Positions 34,148-44,210 of a DNA stretch of 64,000 nt are shown here, in pieces. Source of the DNA: Astragalus membranaceus (lineage: Eukaryota > Streptophyta > Magnoliopsida > Fabales > Fabaceae); contig CM076848.1 in NCBI GenBank assembly GCA_039519185.1, positions 188,912,628 to 188,976,627 of the forward strand, read 5' to 3'. Within the stretch, counting starts at the first letter, position 1. Each line of letters starts with the position of its first letter. The position numbers and the translations under genes were made by a program. Under the pieces are notes generated by a model that was not told where the DNA came from, made no database searches, and saw only the letters and a list, made by a program, of their open reading frames with translations.

Positions 34148-34882
34148 CCTGAGTTGATTGGTAAGTTTCTACACTCTTACTTCTGCTTTCTTTTTAGGGT
34201 TTTTCGTGTTGTTTTCATTCTGTGATTTGGGCATTTTTTTTTCCTTTTAGAAATTTGAGTAATCCTGATTTACTTTTTTATATCGAAAATGAAAGATACT
34301 CTCAAAAGCTGTTTGACATGTTATGCTCAGATGCAATTTGGTTAAATATTGTATTTCTGGGATCTGTTTATGTTGTGAGCATTCATTGTTTTGTTGTTAC
34401 ATTCAGTTTGTTGGGAGCCACACAAAGGCTTCAACTTGTTTATTTGTGAATATTGATGTATAGGAGGGAATATAGAACATTAAGTGGATGAGAAAGAGGA
34501 AAAAAAGTTATGGTATTTGAGTTATTTCTGTTATGTACTTGAATTGATGATGCTTGAAGTAAAAAGAATTTTGCTTACCCATTTATGCTAATAACAGTTA
34601 AAAATATAATAATATCCATGTTAATCATAGATATCTATTGCTAGCATTTTGAAATTCATAAGATGAAGATTTGAAGGATTCGCCTTGGCCTTTTCAGGTT
34701 TAAGGGGTTAGCTTGCCCTTTTAGAACATGCACTCAATGATTAAATCTTAAAAGGATACTTGCTTTAGAACATTCTTTGCTTGTCAAATTTAACTTTTTT
34801 TATGGAACTCAAATTTAACTATTTAAGCATAATCACCTTTTTGAAGTTATATAATGTATCTTTCTTGTCCTCATAAATTCAG
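34148..34882. other. Right-arm noncoding segment
   Basis: Mirrors 29815-30731. It contains a short frame (34222-34449, LLFYIENERYSQKLFDML ...) with hydrophobic C-terminal part. No family recognised. Confidence 0.35.
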
Positions 34883-34999
34883 GAATGCAGCAAAGATAGG
34901 TGCATCACTTGCAAAATGAAGAATGGGTTTAGCAAGTGTCAAGGGTACTTGTATTTTTCAAATCAAAACCGGTGTCTGTATCGTGTTCGTGCTTCATAG
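34883..34999 (+). other. Cys-rich exon, right-arm copy
   Basis: After a ttcag acceptor the frame reads ECSKDRCITCKMKNGFSKC, then QNRCLYRVRAS and stops at TAG 34997. Five cysteines occur in 38 residues. It could be the last exon of a small secreted Cys-rich peptide, but no signal-peptide exon was identified. Conserved in both arms. Confidence 0.35.
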
Positions 35000-35344
35000 A
35001 TGAGAACTAATTGAAGAATTACTTATTTTGATGATGAGAACTATTCAGGGTTGCAAGTATTGAAAGTAAATCAAGTCATCCAGTAGCAGCTCCACTAGTG
35101 GAATATGGAATGTTGAGTAGTTCATTTTGCAGGGAGTAGTTCATTTAATGAATTGCTCAACCTGCTTCCTTTCCTTCTCTGATCTTATTATGGCATTAAT
35201 ATCACTCCCTAGACACCATATTTCGGCTCTTATGTTATGTATGGGAAATTCTTCCTATGCAGTTGAAATACAATAAATATTATAATAGAAAAGGTTTTTG
35301 TCCATGATTGTATATTCGTCTACAGAGTACAGACACAATCTGTT

Positions 35345-35560
35345 TCAATCAGAAAGGAAGAAAAGAGGGTAAAACCTTTCACTAAACTCACCTGAACGGG
35401 AATGTTGTGTTTTGATGCTATCTCCCTGAATCAATAAGAAGCAACAGTTTGAATTATTGGCAACAGTAAAATCAAGGCACGCGTCGAGAAGACGTACCAT
35501 GTAATTGAAGTGTAGTGCATCTGCCATATCAGCAGATACAGGGATTGCTTTCTCGAGAAC
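35345..35560 (-). CDS. Unknown exon with 'ADALHFNYMVRLLDACLDF'
   Basis: After a ttttag acceptor the minus strand reads VLEKAIPVSADMADALHFNY, then MVRLLDACLDFTV, and continues open to 35345. The family is not recognised. It could be an exon of the same gene as 36213-36521, since both lie in the same orientation ~650 bp apart with AT-rich sequence between. Confidence 0.4.
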   Translation of the reverse strand, partial: VLEKAIPVSADMADALHFNYMVRLLDACLDFTVANNSNCCFLLIQGDSIKTQHSRSGEFSERFYPLFFLSD

Positions 35561-36212
35561 CTAAAACAAAATCACCATGAAAAAAACTAGTTAGATAACT
35601 GAAAGCTGAAGCCATAATTAGAGAGCAGTCATTCCCCTGTCCACAGTTTAAATATCTTGAACGCTAACTTGTGCAATGGCGCTGTAATAAACCAAAGTGC
35701 TTAACCTCAATTTTTGTGTATACCAAGCCTCCCATTCCTCCACTCATGTTTCAGAAACAATCCCTTTACCCCACTGATCCCCTTGAAGATTCAAAAAAAC
35801 TGCTAATGTTTAGTTGAAACAACAACGAAGAAAAGACCACTTTGCTAATGGATATGATATTATTCTTTGCACAAAACAATATATAGCCTTTTTGGAATGC
35901 ATCTTGCTAATTTTCTGCAATGTCATAACTTAAGGATCCCTGAATATCACATAACATGGAAAATTCATTCTTTCATTGTGTGCCTATACAACTTAAGGAA
36001 TGACGGCCAATGACAATGTTTCCCGTATTCAAAATAGTGTGAGCCATTGCAATAAAAAAATCATTCCCTTCTACTAGTATTCTACCATAGTTTCATCATG
36101 CTTATACAAGTATTCAAAATATCCCTGAAATTCGTTTGTTTTGAAATTCATGAAATAGTCATGAAATTCATTTGTTTTGCTCAAAATTTATCTACACATC
36201 CAGTATTAGAGG

Positions 36213-36521
36213 TTATAATAGATACCTTAAAGATGTGGTGGCATAGTCAATAGCATAGACAATAGGGTTCCGGTGCATCAGCCTAAAAATCCTGTTGAAG
36301 AATTGCCAAGCTATTTGTTGGCCGAAGAAAGATAGACTGATGTCTCCGTTCTTTCGAAAGAAAATGACTCTAGCTTGAACAATGATAGGAGGCTCATTTG
36401 GTTTAGGGAAAATGATTTCTCTCCTTAAGACAGGCGACTGCTTTAGCTTCTTCGCTACCATATTCTTGGTAGCAGCTTGAACAAGCTCCTTCATCATGAC
36501 AAACACCCTCCCTCCTACCAT
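36213..36521 (-). CDS. Unknown conserved exon (MVGGRVFVMMKEL)
   Basis: Open minus-strand frame: MVGGRVFVMMKELVQAATKN, then a basic stretch MVAKKLKQSPVLRREI, IIFPKPNEPPIIVQARVIFF, and PIVYAIDYATTSLRYLL. An in-frame ATG at 36563 is an alternative start. The inverse copy at 28141 is broken. I do not recognise the family. Lys-rich middle and hydrophobic beta-like segments are visible; no membrane span is obvious. Expression would be needed to call it a gene. Confidence 0.45.
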   Translation of the reverse strand: MVGGRVFVMMKELVQAATKNMVAKKLKQSPVLRREIIFPKPNEPPIIVQARVIFFRKNGDISLSFFGQQIAWQFFNRIFRLMHRNPIVYAIDYATTSLRYLL

Positions 36522-36610
36522 ATTGTAGCAAATGCTACAGCATAAAACAAAATCATTGACCAAATTCTGCCAACAATTAACATAAGTCTACCAAATTCTG
36601 CCAATGCTTT

Positions 36611-38830
36611 TAAAATGTTCAACAATCAAAACATCATAATATAAAGTCTACCAAATTCTGCCAACAATTAACATAAGTCTGCCAAACAACATCAAAAGAG
36701 TAACAGAATGAAATAAGCACATTCAGTGGAAACGAAGGCAGAAAAACGTCACCAAACAGCATCAAAAGAGTAAGAGTATAAGTTTTAGCAAGTATAGCAT
36801 CAAACATCAAGTGAAAACGAAGACAGAGAAACAAAATCAGTAAACGAAGGCAGTAAACAGCATCAAATCGAAGGCAGTAAACGAAGCAAAAAACGAAATC
36901 TTTAAAATGAAGGCAGTAAACATCATCAAATCGAAGGCAGTAAACAGCATCGAAGGCAGTAAACAGCATCAAACCGAAGGCAGTAAACGAAGCAAAAAAC
37001 GAAATCTGTAAAATGAAGCAACAAATCGAACCTGTGCGTTGAGCGTGAGATGAGTGAGAGCTGTGCGTTGAGTTCAGTTCATGGTGAGATGAGAGATGAG
37101 AGCTGAGAGAGATAAAAATGGGTTGCGAGAGATGAGATTGAGAGCTGTGCGTTGAGTTCAGTTCACAGTGAGATGAGAGCCGAGGGTTGGGTTGGGTTGC
37201 GTTGCGCCGTTGCGTGAGACAAGATTGAGAGCTTTTAAAATGTTCAACAATCAAAACATCATAATATAAAATCTGCAACATTCAAACATAATAATCAAAA
37301 GTCTGCAACATTCATACATAAAACAAATACAAATACATTAAAAACATAAAGTTTGCAACATTCAACATCAACATAATACAAGTTATTATTAAGAAATGAC
37401 ATCAACATGAAATAATTCCTCTCATTGACAATCATAGCCACATAACAACATCAAAGAGTAACAGCATGAAATAAGCACATTCAGTGGAAACGAAGGCAGA
37501 AAAACGTCACCAAACAGCATCAAAAGAGTAAGAGTATAAGTTTTAGCAAGTATAGCATCAAACATCAAGTGAAAATGAAGACAGAGAAACGAAATCAGTA
37601 AACGAAGGCAGTAAACAGCATCAAATCGAAGGTAGTAAACGAAGAAAAAAACGAAATATGTAAAATGAAGGCAGTAAACAGCATCAAATGCATCAAACCA
37701 AAGGCAGTAAACAACATCGAATCGAAGGCAGTAAACGAAGCAAAAAACGAAATCAGTAAAATGAAGCAACAAATCGAACCTGTGCGTTGAGCGTTAGATG
37801 AGTGAGAGCTGTGCGTTGAGTCAGTTCACGATGAGATGAGATCTGAGCGAGAAAGAAATCGGTTGCGAGAGATGAGATTGAGAGCTGAGATGAGTGAGAG
37901 CTGTGCGTTGAGTTCAGTTCAGTTCACGGTGAGATGAGAGCTGAGATAGATGAGAGCTGAGAGAGATGAGAGCTGAGGGTTGGGTTGCGTTGCGTCGTTG
38001 CGTGAGATGAGATTGAAAGGTGAGAGCTGAGATTGAGAGCTTTTAAAATGTTCAACAATCAAAACATCATAATATAAAGTCTGCAACATTCAAACATAAT
38101 AATCAAAAGTCTGCGACATTCATACATAATACAAATACATTAAAAACATAAAGTTTGCAACATTCAACATCAACATAATACAAGTTATTATTAGTAAATG
38201 ACATCAACATGAAATAATTCCTCTCATTGACAATCATAGCCACATAACAACATCAAAAGAGTAACAGCATGAAATAAGCACATTCAATGGAAACGAAGGC
38301 AGAAAAACGTCACCAAACAGCATCAAAAGAGTAAGAAGAGTATAAGTTTTAGCAAGTATAGCATCAAACATCAAGTGAAAACGAAGACAGAGAAATGAAA
38401 TCAGTAAACGAAGGCAGTAAACAGTATCAAATCGAAGGCAGTAAACGAAGCAAAAAACGAAATCAGTAAAATGAAGGCAGTAAACAGCATTAAATCGAAG
38501 GCAGTAAACAGCATCAAATCGAAGGCAGTAAACGAAACAAAAAACGAAATCAGTAAAATGAAGCAACAAATCGAACCTGTGCGTTGAGCGTGAGATGAGT
38601 GAGAGCTGTGCGTTGAGTCAGTTCACGGTGAGATGAGAGCTGAGAGAGATAGAAATCGGTTGTGAGAGATGAGATTGAGAGTTGTGCGTTGAGTTCAGTT
38701 CGGTTCACGGTGAGATGAGAGCTGAGGGTTAGGGTTGGGTTGCGTTGTGCCGTTGCGTGAGATGAGATTGAGAGAGTTGGGTTGCGATGCCTGTGTTGCG
38801 TGAGATGAGAGCGTAGAGTTCAGATGAGAG
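36611..38830. repeat. Large tandem repeat, ~0.63-0.81 kb units
   Basis: The anchor taaaatgttcaacaatcaaa recurs at 36611, 37236 and 38044 (spacings 625 and 808 bp). Each unit holds a cluster of gaaggcagtaaacagcatca subrepeats, then gagagctgtgcgttgagttc-type repeats. The first unit lacks part of the sequence. The minus-strand open frames here (repeats of FDAVYCL) are by-products of the subrepeats. Only the inner part of unit 1 is represented in the left arm. Confidence 0.85.
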
Positions 38831-39259
38831 TTTGAATAAGGTTGCTATTTTCGGATTGGGCTCACTGTGCGTTGTTGGGCAGTTGGGCTGCGTTTGGGTT
38901 GGACTGGCTAGTAGGTATAAATATAAAAAAAAAGGCTAACACTTTTCCCACACCCCTCCCTACTCAACCCACACCCCCAAACCCCCTAAATCCCTAAAAT
39001 ACCCTTAAATCAAAAACACTATTTCTCCCTCCCTAAACCCTCACACCCCCTCTCACACTCACTCAAACACCCACAACCGAACCCTAACCCTCTCTACTCA
39101 CCCTCTTAGAATCTCCCTCTCCCAAACTCACTCAATCTTCGATTTCAACCTCAAATCTCGTATTCCATACATAATGTACACGATTCCTAACACTTTTCTA
39201 CTTTCATTTTGAGTTTTTTTTTGCTGTTTTTACGCGTTTATCCATATCTGTAAATCGCG

Positions 39260-39345
39260 AAGCATTCGGTTGGGGTCAACCGAATGGCTTCTGGGGACGA
39301 AGGCAACACGAAGCCATTCGGTTGAGCCCTCCCGAATGTAGCTGT
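39260..39345. repeat. Subterminal TTCGGTTG palindromes (left)
   Basis: cattcggttggggtcaaccg-type palindromes occur at 39264-39287, followed by gccattcggttgagccctcc. Related sequence lies near the other end (41610-41755). Confidence 0.7.
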
Positions 39346-39414
39346 TATTTTTTTGACATTCAGACATTCGGACTGCTGATGGGCTCCTCAATGCATTAAT
39401 AGCGCGGTGGCATT

Positions 39415-40729
39415 CAGACACATCATCATTTCACCTCCCTATATGTGAGCTGACCATCACTTTTGATGATGTCTCTGCATTGCTCCACCTCCCCGTTATG
39501 GGGAATTTTTATGATTTTCCAGACTACACCAAAGATTAGGGTGAGGCTTTGTTGGTTCACTTGTTGGGTGCAGACCCTCATGAGGCACATGAGCAGGCTC
39601 ATGCCCCAGGGTTATCTGTGTCCCTCAAGTTGCTGAGGAAGACGGTGTACCGTAGGGCTATAGAGGAGGAAAGATGGGAGGATGATGCTCATGCATATCT
39701 GCTCTACTTGTTGGGCTGGGGCCCGTTCTCCGACAAGTTTGGAAACAAGGTCAAGTTGGGCTATCTGGGAGATCTGGTTGACTTTGACATTGCTGGAGGA
39801 TACTCATGGGGAGGGATGGCGCTGGCCCATCTATACGAGCAGCTTGGGGACGCAAACAAGCCCAAAAATAAGCAGATGGTTGGCTTTACTTCAGGTATCT
39901 ATTATATTTAATTTGTTAAGTTTATACTGTCAAAAAAAATTGTTAAGATTATTTTGATGTCTCTGTCTGGTTACTAAATGCATTGATATATTCGTTATAG
40001 GCATGGATCTTCGAGCACTTTCAGAGATCCCCCTTTGGCTTAAAGAGGGTGGACTCAGCTTATGTTGAGACTCAGCCACGTGCGAAGAGGTGGGTTGTTC
40101 ATACCACACTGACGCTGGCCAGGCATACTGTTCGAGTATCCCTGGATAGGCTGCACCCTGATGAGGTGGCAACCCTACACTGCCCATACAACTAACAAAT
40201 CCTTTGAGCTCATCAGTCTATTTAGAGGGCACTTACGGAATGTTGGCTGCATGGTGCCATACATGCCAGATCGTGTCTTGAGACAGTTTGGGCATGTCTA
40301 GGGGATACCAGAGGACCCTAAACCCACCACTAGAGCTATCGTTACACGAGAGGTGGTCACATTTTGACCAGCATTTGGTAGAGAGGGGGCCCTCTATTAT
40401 CCCGGGTGCGCTAGCCACCATGCCAGGGTACGCTGCTTGGTTTGGGAAGGTCTCACACCCATTCCTTATGTCGTCTAATTATGTGGTGCTGGAGGATGAG
40501 CTTGATACTAGACAGGTACGTGTATTTTACATATTTTTCTATTAACTTTATTAGTTTTAAAATATGTACTTATAAAATATGTCTTTCACAGGCCATGCCA
40601 GATGTGGTTTGGATGGTGGATGACATGGAGTGTGCGTTAGATGGTACCGTTCCACGAGACACACAGCCATGGCGAGTACTCGAGGGTTTGAAGGCCCTCG
40701 TGAGGCCATTCCGTAGGCTTAGGAAGTAA
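39415..40729 (+). pseudogene. Plant mobile domain (MAIN-LIKE type) pseudogene
   Basis: Segment 1 (39415-39895): ELTITFDDVSALLHLPVMG, then AYLLYLLGWGPFSDK and GMALAHLYEQLGDANKP, the core of the plant mobile domain. An in-frame TAG sits at 39537-39539. Segment 2 (~40001-40515): AWIFEHFQRSPFG, then a stop after HCPYN (about 40193); the frame shifts to MPDRVLRQFGHVQ, then to WSHFDQHLVERGPSIIPGAL. Segment 3 (~40591-40729): MPDVVWMVDDMECALDGTVP and a stop. Introns with gtatct/gtacgt donors separate them. PMD proteins are nuclear silencing factors or transposon passengers. This copy has several stops and frameshifts and is not functional. Confidence 0.75.
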
Positions 40730-40959
40730 GGTTGTGTGTATAGTAGGAGGAGCCGAAACACACAGTAGGACATTTTTTTGTATGGATATTATGGTTGTGT
40801 ATATAGTAATTTATATTTCGGTTTACAGTTTAAATATACAATTTATAAGTATCGTTATTAAACACGAAAACAACAATTTTATTATTAAAAACGTCACCGT
40901 ACATAAAACTCGAAATAGACGAAAACGATAAAATGACAGAAACTACTGAGCTGGTGGAG

Positions 40960-41437
40960 TTAAACGACTAAGGATCTCAGCGATGGTCCGTGTGGTTTCC
41001 ACGTACAAATGCAGATAACCCTTCCATTTAAACAGGAACATAAATGGACATCATTGGTTGGACGTCATCGTCGTTCTTGACATCCATTGTAGACCAGTGC
41101 ACACGTCCATCAGACCAATCCGGTTTCCGATAAACTATACGAGTTATCTCTCACTCGTCGCCCTCCACTTGCACCTTACGCGGTAGTTTATCTTTTAGGG
41201 CAGCGAATGTAATGTTGTGTTTAAGCCTACACTGCATTGTGTCTCGCCCCTCGAAACAGACACCATCAACTTTGTTGGTGATGATGCCCTGATGATGAAT
41301 GATAGTGAGGGAAGAATCATGAGTATTGTGTTAGGGGCATTTTTTTTGTGGAGAAGAAGAAGTAGAGAAGGGGTTAGGGTTTTTGTGAAGTAGAAGGGAA
41401 AGCCGAAGCCCAATTTATAATAGGCGTGAGGAAACAT
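40960..41437 (-). pseudogene. MULE-associated N-terminal domain, copy 1
   Basis: Minus-strand pieces: ETQCSVGLNTTLHSLP in one frame, and IVYRKPDWSDGRVHW then VKNDDDVQPM in another. This resembles the N-terminal region found ahead of MuDR-like transposases in plant MULEs. It is convergent with the PMD pseudogene. Frameshifted. Confidence 0.45.
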
Positions 41438-41609
41438 GTGTCGTTGATCAAAATTTTAGATCACAAATCTGAGCCATTTATTTTCTATCCGTTGGGTAAC
41501 AATTTCCAAAGGAAATGCCATCCACTCATTTTCCTGACACGTTTAACTGGTTGTGAGCAGTTGGTTAAAAGTGTCAGTGGAATCTAAGCCGTCCAATTTT
41601 TTTTTTAAA

Positions 41610-41760
41610 AAACCCGTATTCGGCTGCCCTGGTCCGAATTTATTCGGTTGGGGTCAGCCGAATCCTCTAAAATAGGAAAAAGCGGGTGTGTGCCAAAAAA
41701 ATACACATTCAGTTGCCCATAATCGAATTATTTCGGTTGCCCGTAACCGAATCGGCGAAA
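41610..41760. repeat. Subterminal TTCGGTTG palindromes (right)
   Basis: ttcggttggggtcagccgaa at about 41642 and further cggttgcccgtaaccgaat motifs mirror those at 39260-39345. Confidence 0.7.
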
Positions 41761-41829
41761 AATATGCGTTTCATTAATGGCCTTTTGGTCATTTCGCAGG
41801 GTTAGGGGGTGTGGGGTGAGTAGGGAGGG

Positions 41830-41972
41830 AGAATCGAACCGAACCACTCGGTTCAGTAGAAAACAAAACCGAACAGAACCAATAGAAATCGGTTTTTTGC
41901 GGTTTTCGGTTTGGTTTGGTTTGGTTCGGTTTGCAGTTTTCTATTGGTTTGGTTTGGTTTTGAACACCCCTA
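41830..41972. mobile_element. hAT-like fragment rich in GGTTTGGTT
   Basis: A run of aaccgaacc and ggtttggttcgg motifs ends in gaacacccctaaa, the typical look of the end of plant hAT-type non-autonomous elements. No target duplication was identified. Confidence 0.4.
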
Positions 41973-42109
41973 AAGATGACAACTGATTTCGCGTTGTTTT
42001 ATTTTAAATTGCAAACTGTACTCTTGTTTGTGGATTGTTATTTGTATGGATATTTATGTTTATTAGTACTCAGTAATTTATATTTCAGTGGTATTAAATT
42101 TAAACAACA

Positions 42110-42750
42110 ACTTTATTATTACAAAGCGTAACCGTACATCAAACACGAAAGACATCAAAACGATAAAAAACAACATAACGAAACAACTACAAAACTAGTG
42201 ATTATTTGGGAAGTCCCTGTTCCAAAAGATAAATGATCTCTTCCGGAGTGCGCATTGTTTCAACAAACATCTCTAGGATACTACGTCTCATTGGAACATT
42301 AGCATGAGCTACCATCGTTGCGCGAACATCATCGTCGCTTCGGATCTCCATAGATGAGTAGCGAACAGTCTCAACATCTCCACAACTGTACTTGCGGTAA
42401 CGTAAACGACTTATGTCTTTACGCCGCTCTCCTTCTCGGTGAACCTTCCTCTATGCCTTTTCCTTCAACTGGTGAATGTTATATCTTTCTTCATCCTACA
42501 GAAGATAGGATTGCGACATTGAAAAAACACACCATCGTTCCTGTTGGTGACGGTTCCACGGTGATGAAGGACTGTTAGGAATTTGTCACTCGAGTACTGG
42601 GTTGGGCAGAACTGAGCTTCCATTAGGTCTTCCATTTCAGCGAGTGGGGTTAGAGTATTTGTGAAGAAGCAGAGAAGGGGTGTTGTTGGTGGAAAAGAAG
42701 AAGCAGAGTAGGGTGTTGGTGAAGTAGCAGGAAAAGCTGAAACCATATTT
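42110..42750 (-). pseudogene. MULE-associated N-terminal domain, copy 2
   Basis: 42465-42746 reads MEDLMEAQFCPTQYS, then LHHRGTVTNRNDGVFFQC and CRMKKDITFTS, a better-preserved version of copy 1. The flank tacatcaaacacgaaagac at ~42134 parallels 40901-40920, showing that the 3' part of this element is duplicated. No transposase domain follows. Confidence 0.45.
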
Positions 42751-42929
42751 ATAATAGGCGTGGGAAAATATGAACCATTGAAATTCTATCCGTTGGGGCA
42801 CAATTTCCAATTGAAATATTAGCCACTCGTTTTTATGACATGTTTGACTGCTTTTTTGACTGATCTTAAGTCGTTGATGATAATGGACGGTGGAATATGA
42901 GCCGTTGATAAATCATTAAATATCTAACA

Positions 42930-43100
42930 GTCTAGTTCGACACCTAAGTCTCGAACCGGTTCAGACCACACTAGTCCGAACCTGTTCAAAAATAACTGAA
43001 AGGGAAAAGGGGTGTGTCTGTGCGTTGTTATACAATATAACATACTCAGTGCAGAAGTGTCGAACTAGTTCGGACCACGCTAGTCCGAACCATCTTAAAT
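42930..43100. repeat. CGAACTAGTTCGGACC inverted motifs
   Basis: Two blocks (about 42930-42990 and 43058-43100) combine cgaac.agttcggacca with ctagtccgaacc, forming small palindromes near the outer right end of the composite. They replace the TTCGGTTG palindromes found at the inner end. Confidence 0.6.
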
Positions 43101-43349
43101 CCAGAAAAAAAATAAGCGCGCACCAAATTCATTAATGCCAATTTTGTCTTTTCACGCATTTTGGGGTGTCCACTGAGTTGAGGGGGGGGGGGGGGTTGGA
43201 CAAAGTATGGAAAAAAAAACCTTATTGATGGTTGGGTTTAAATAAATAAAAAAATAGAGATATTAAACCCAACCAAGGTTTTTAAAAATTTAAAAGGCCG
43301 AATGGATTGACAAGAGAACTAGCCCAATTAAATGCTCCAAAAAATAAGG

Positions 43350-43580
43350 CTGATACTTATTAAACTCATACCCCCAAATTTTTAAAAACCTAAAAATAAC
43401 CCTCCCAAACCCCTTCCTCCAACACTGACACTCTCCCTCTTCTTTCTTCGCACCCCTTCTTTCTCTCTTTCACGCACTCTTCCTCTCCCAGGCCTCTTCG
43501 CGTCTCTCTCTCTCTCACACACACACACCACACACCCATTCTTCACACCATCTCCAAACCTCCATCTCTCTCACTATCAC
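43350..43580. other. CT-rich MULE left-end-like sequence
   Basis: aaggctgatacttattaaac followed by cccaaa-rich and CT-rich sequence resembles the left end at 38931. Also contains a (CA)n run at ~43515-43545. Probably an isolated element end. Confidence 0.35.
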
Positions 43581-43929
43581 TAATGAGAACCAAAAATAAA
43601 GAATACGAAGAGACGAAAGGAAAATTTCAAGCCATTGGCTTTAAAATAATTTAAGAATTATCTTATATTTGTTGTTGACATTAAATAAATTTGTATAGTT
43701 TAGTAAGTTGGTTTTGGAGCTTGTATTGTGCTCTCTCTTCTTTAATTTTAGTCATGGGTTAGTTGGACTTGAGCTTGGCCCATTTGCTCCTTTTAGGTAA
43801 ATTAGTCACACTATATATAGGTGACCTTGTAGTACTTTAGGAAGAGATAGATCAGAATCATTTGTAAAATGAGTACAAGTTTGAGCATGGTGCTCCTCTA
43901 GGTTCTTCGTAGAATTTTTGAGGAATCTT
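43581..43929. other. Unassigned stretch with TATA-like box
   Basis: ctatatatagg at ~43813 is TATA-like and could be part of an LTR. No partner LTR was found. Confidence 0.3.
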
Positions 43930-44210
43930 ATCAATCATTTCTAGATTGTGGTGATTTGATTGATGTTATCAATTTCTCATGGATATTTTGGTGATTCAAT
44001 TGATCTTATTAATGCTTTGAAGCTTGTTGGAGATTCTAATGATCTTATCAATTTCTCAGACAGTTGTGGCGATCATGACTCATTTTTCAAGAATCTAATC
44101 AATTCTTTCAAGATTGTGGTGATTCAATTGATCTTATCAATTACATATGAAAATTGTGACGATTTGTTTGATCTTATCAGTTTTCTATGAAAATTGTGGC
44201 GATCCTCACT
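43930..44210. repeat. Degenerate short tandem motif
   Basis: Variants of tgtggtgattcaattgatct followed by tatcaat recur about seven times with 35-50 bp spacing. Confidence 0.6.

Larger units (their letters stand above)
33620..36860. repeat. Right arm of the giant inverted repeat
   Basis: Inverse counterpart of 27730-31260. Its small NYN gene and GGRVF block are open, whereas the left copies carry breaks. Confidence 0.9.
38930..43235. mobile_element. MULE-like composite carrying a plant-mobile-domain gene
   Basis: Left end near 38931-38995 (aaggctaacacttttcccac, then cccctccctactcaacccac) has an inverted counterpart at 41800-41830 (gtgtggggtgagtagggagg) and a weaker, more outer one at 43160-43235. 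Inside are a forward PMD pseudogene and two successive reverse-strand copies of a MULE-associated N-terminal domain. No target duplication was found. I infer a PMD-carrying MULE whose right part is duplicated. Confidence 0.5.

Noticed and set aside
36634..38569. Long minus-strand frames with repeated FDAVYCL units
   Set aside because: The period follows the DNA subrepeats and tandem units; no known domain, so they are treated as repeat artefacts.
41830..41972. A complete hAT element with the left end at the gttagggggtgtgg run
   Set aside because: The two ends match only over a few bases and no 8-bp duplication was found, so only a fragment is annotated.
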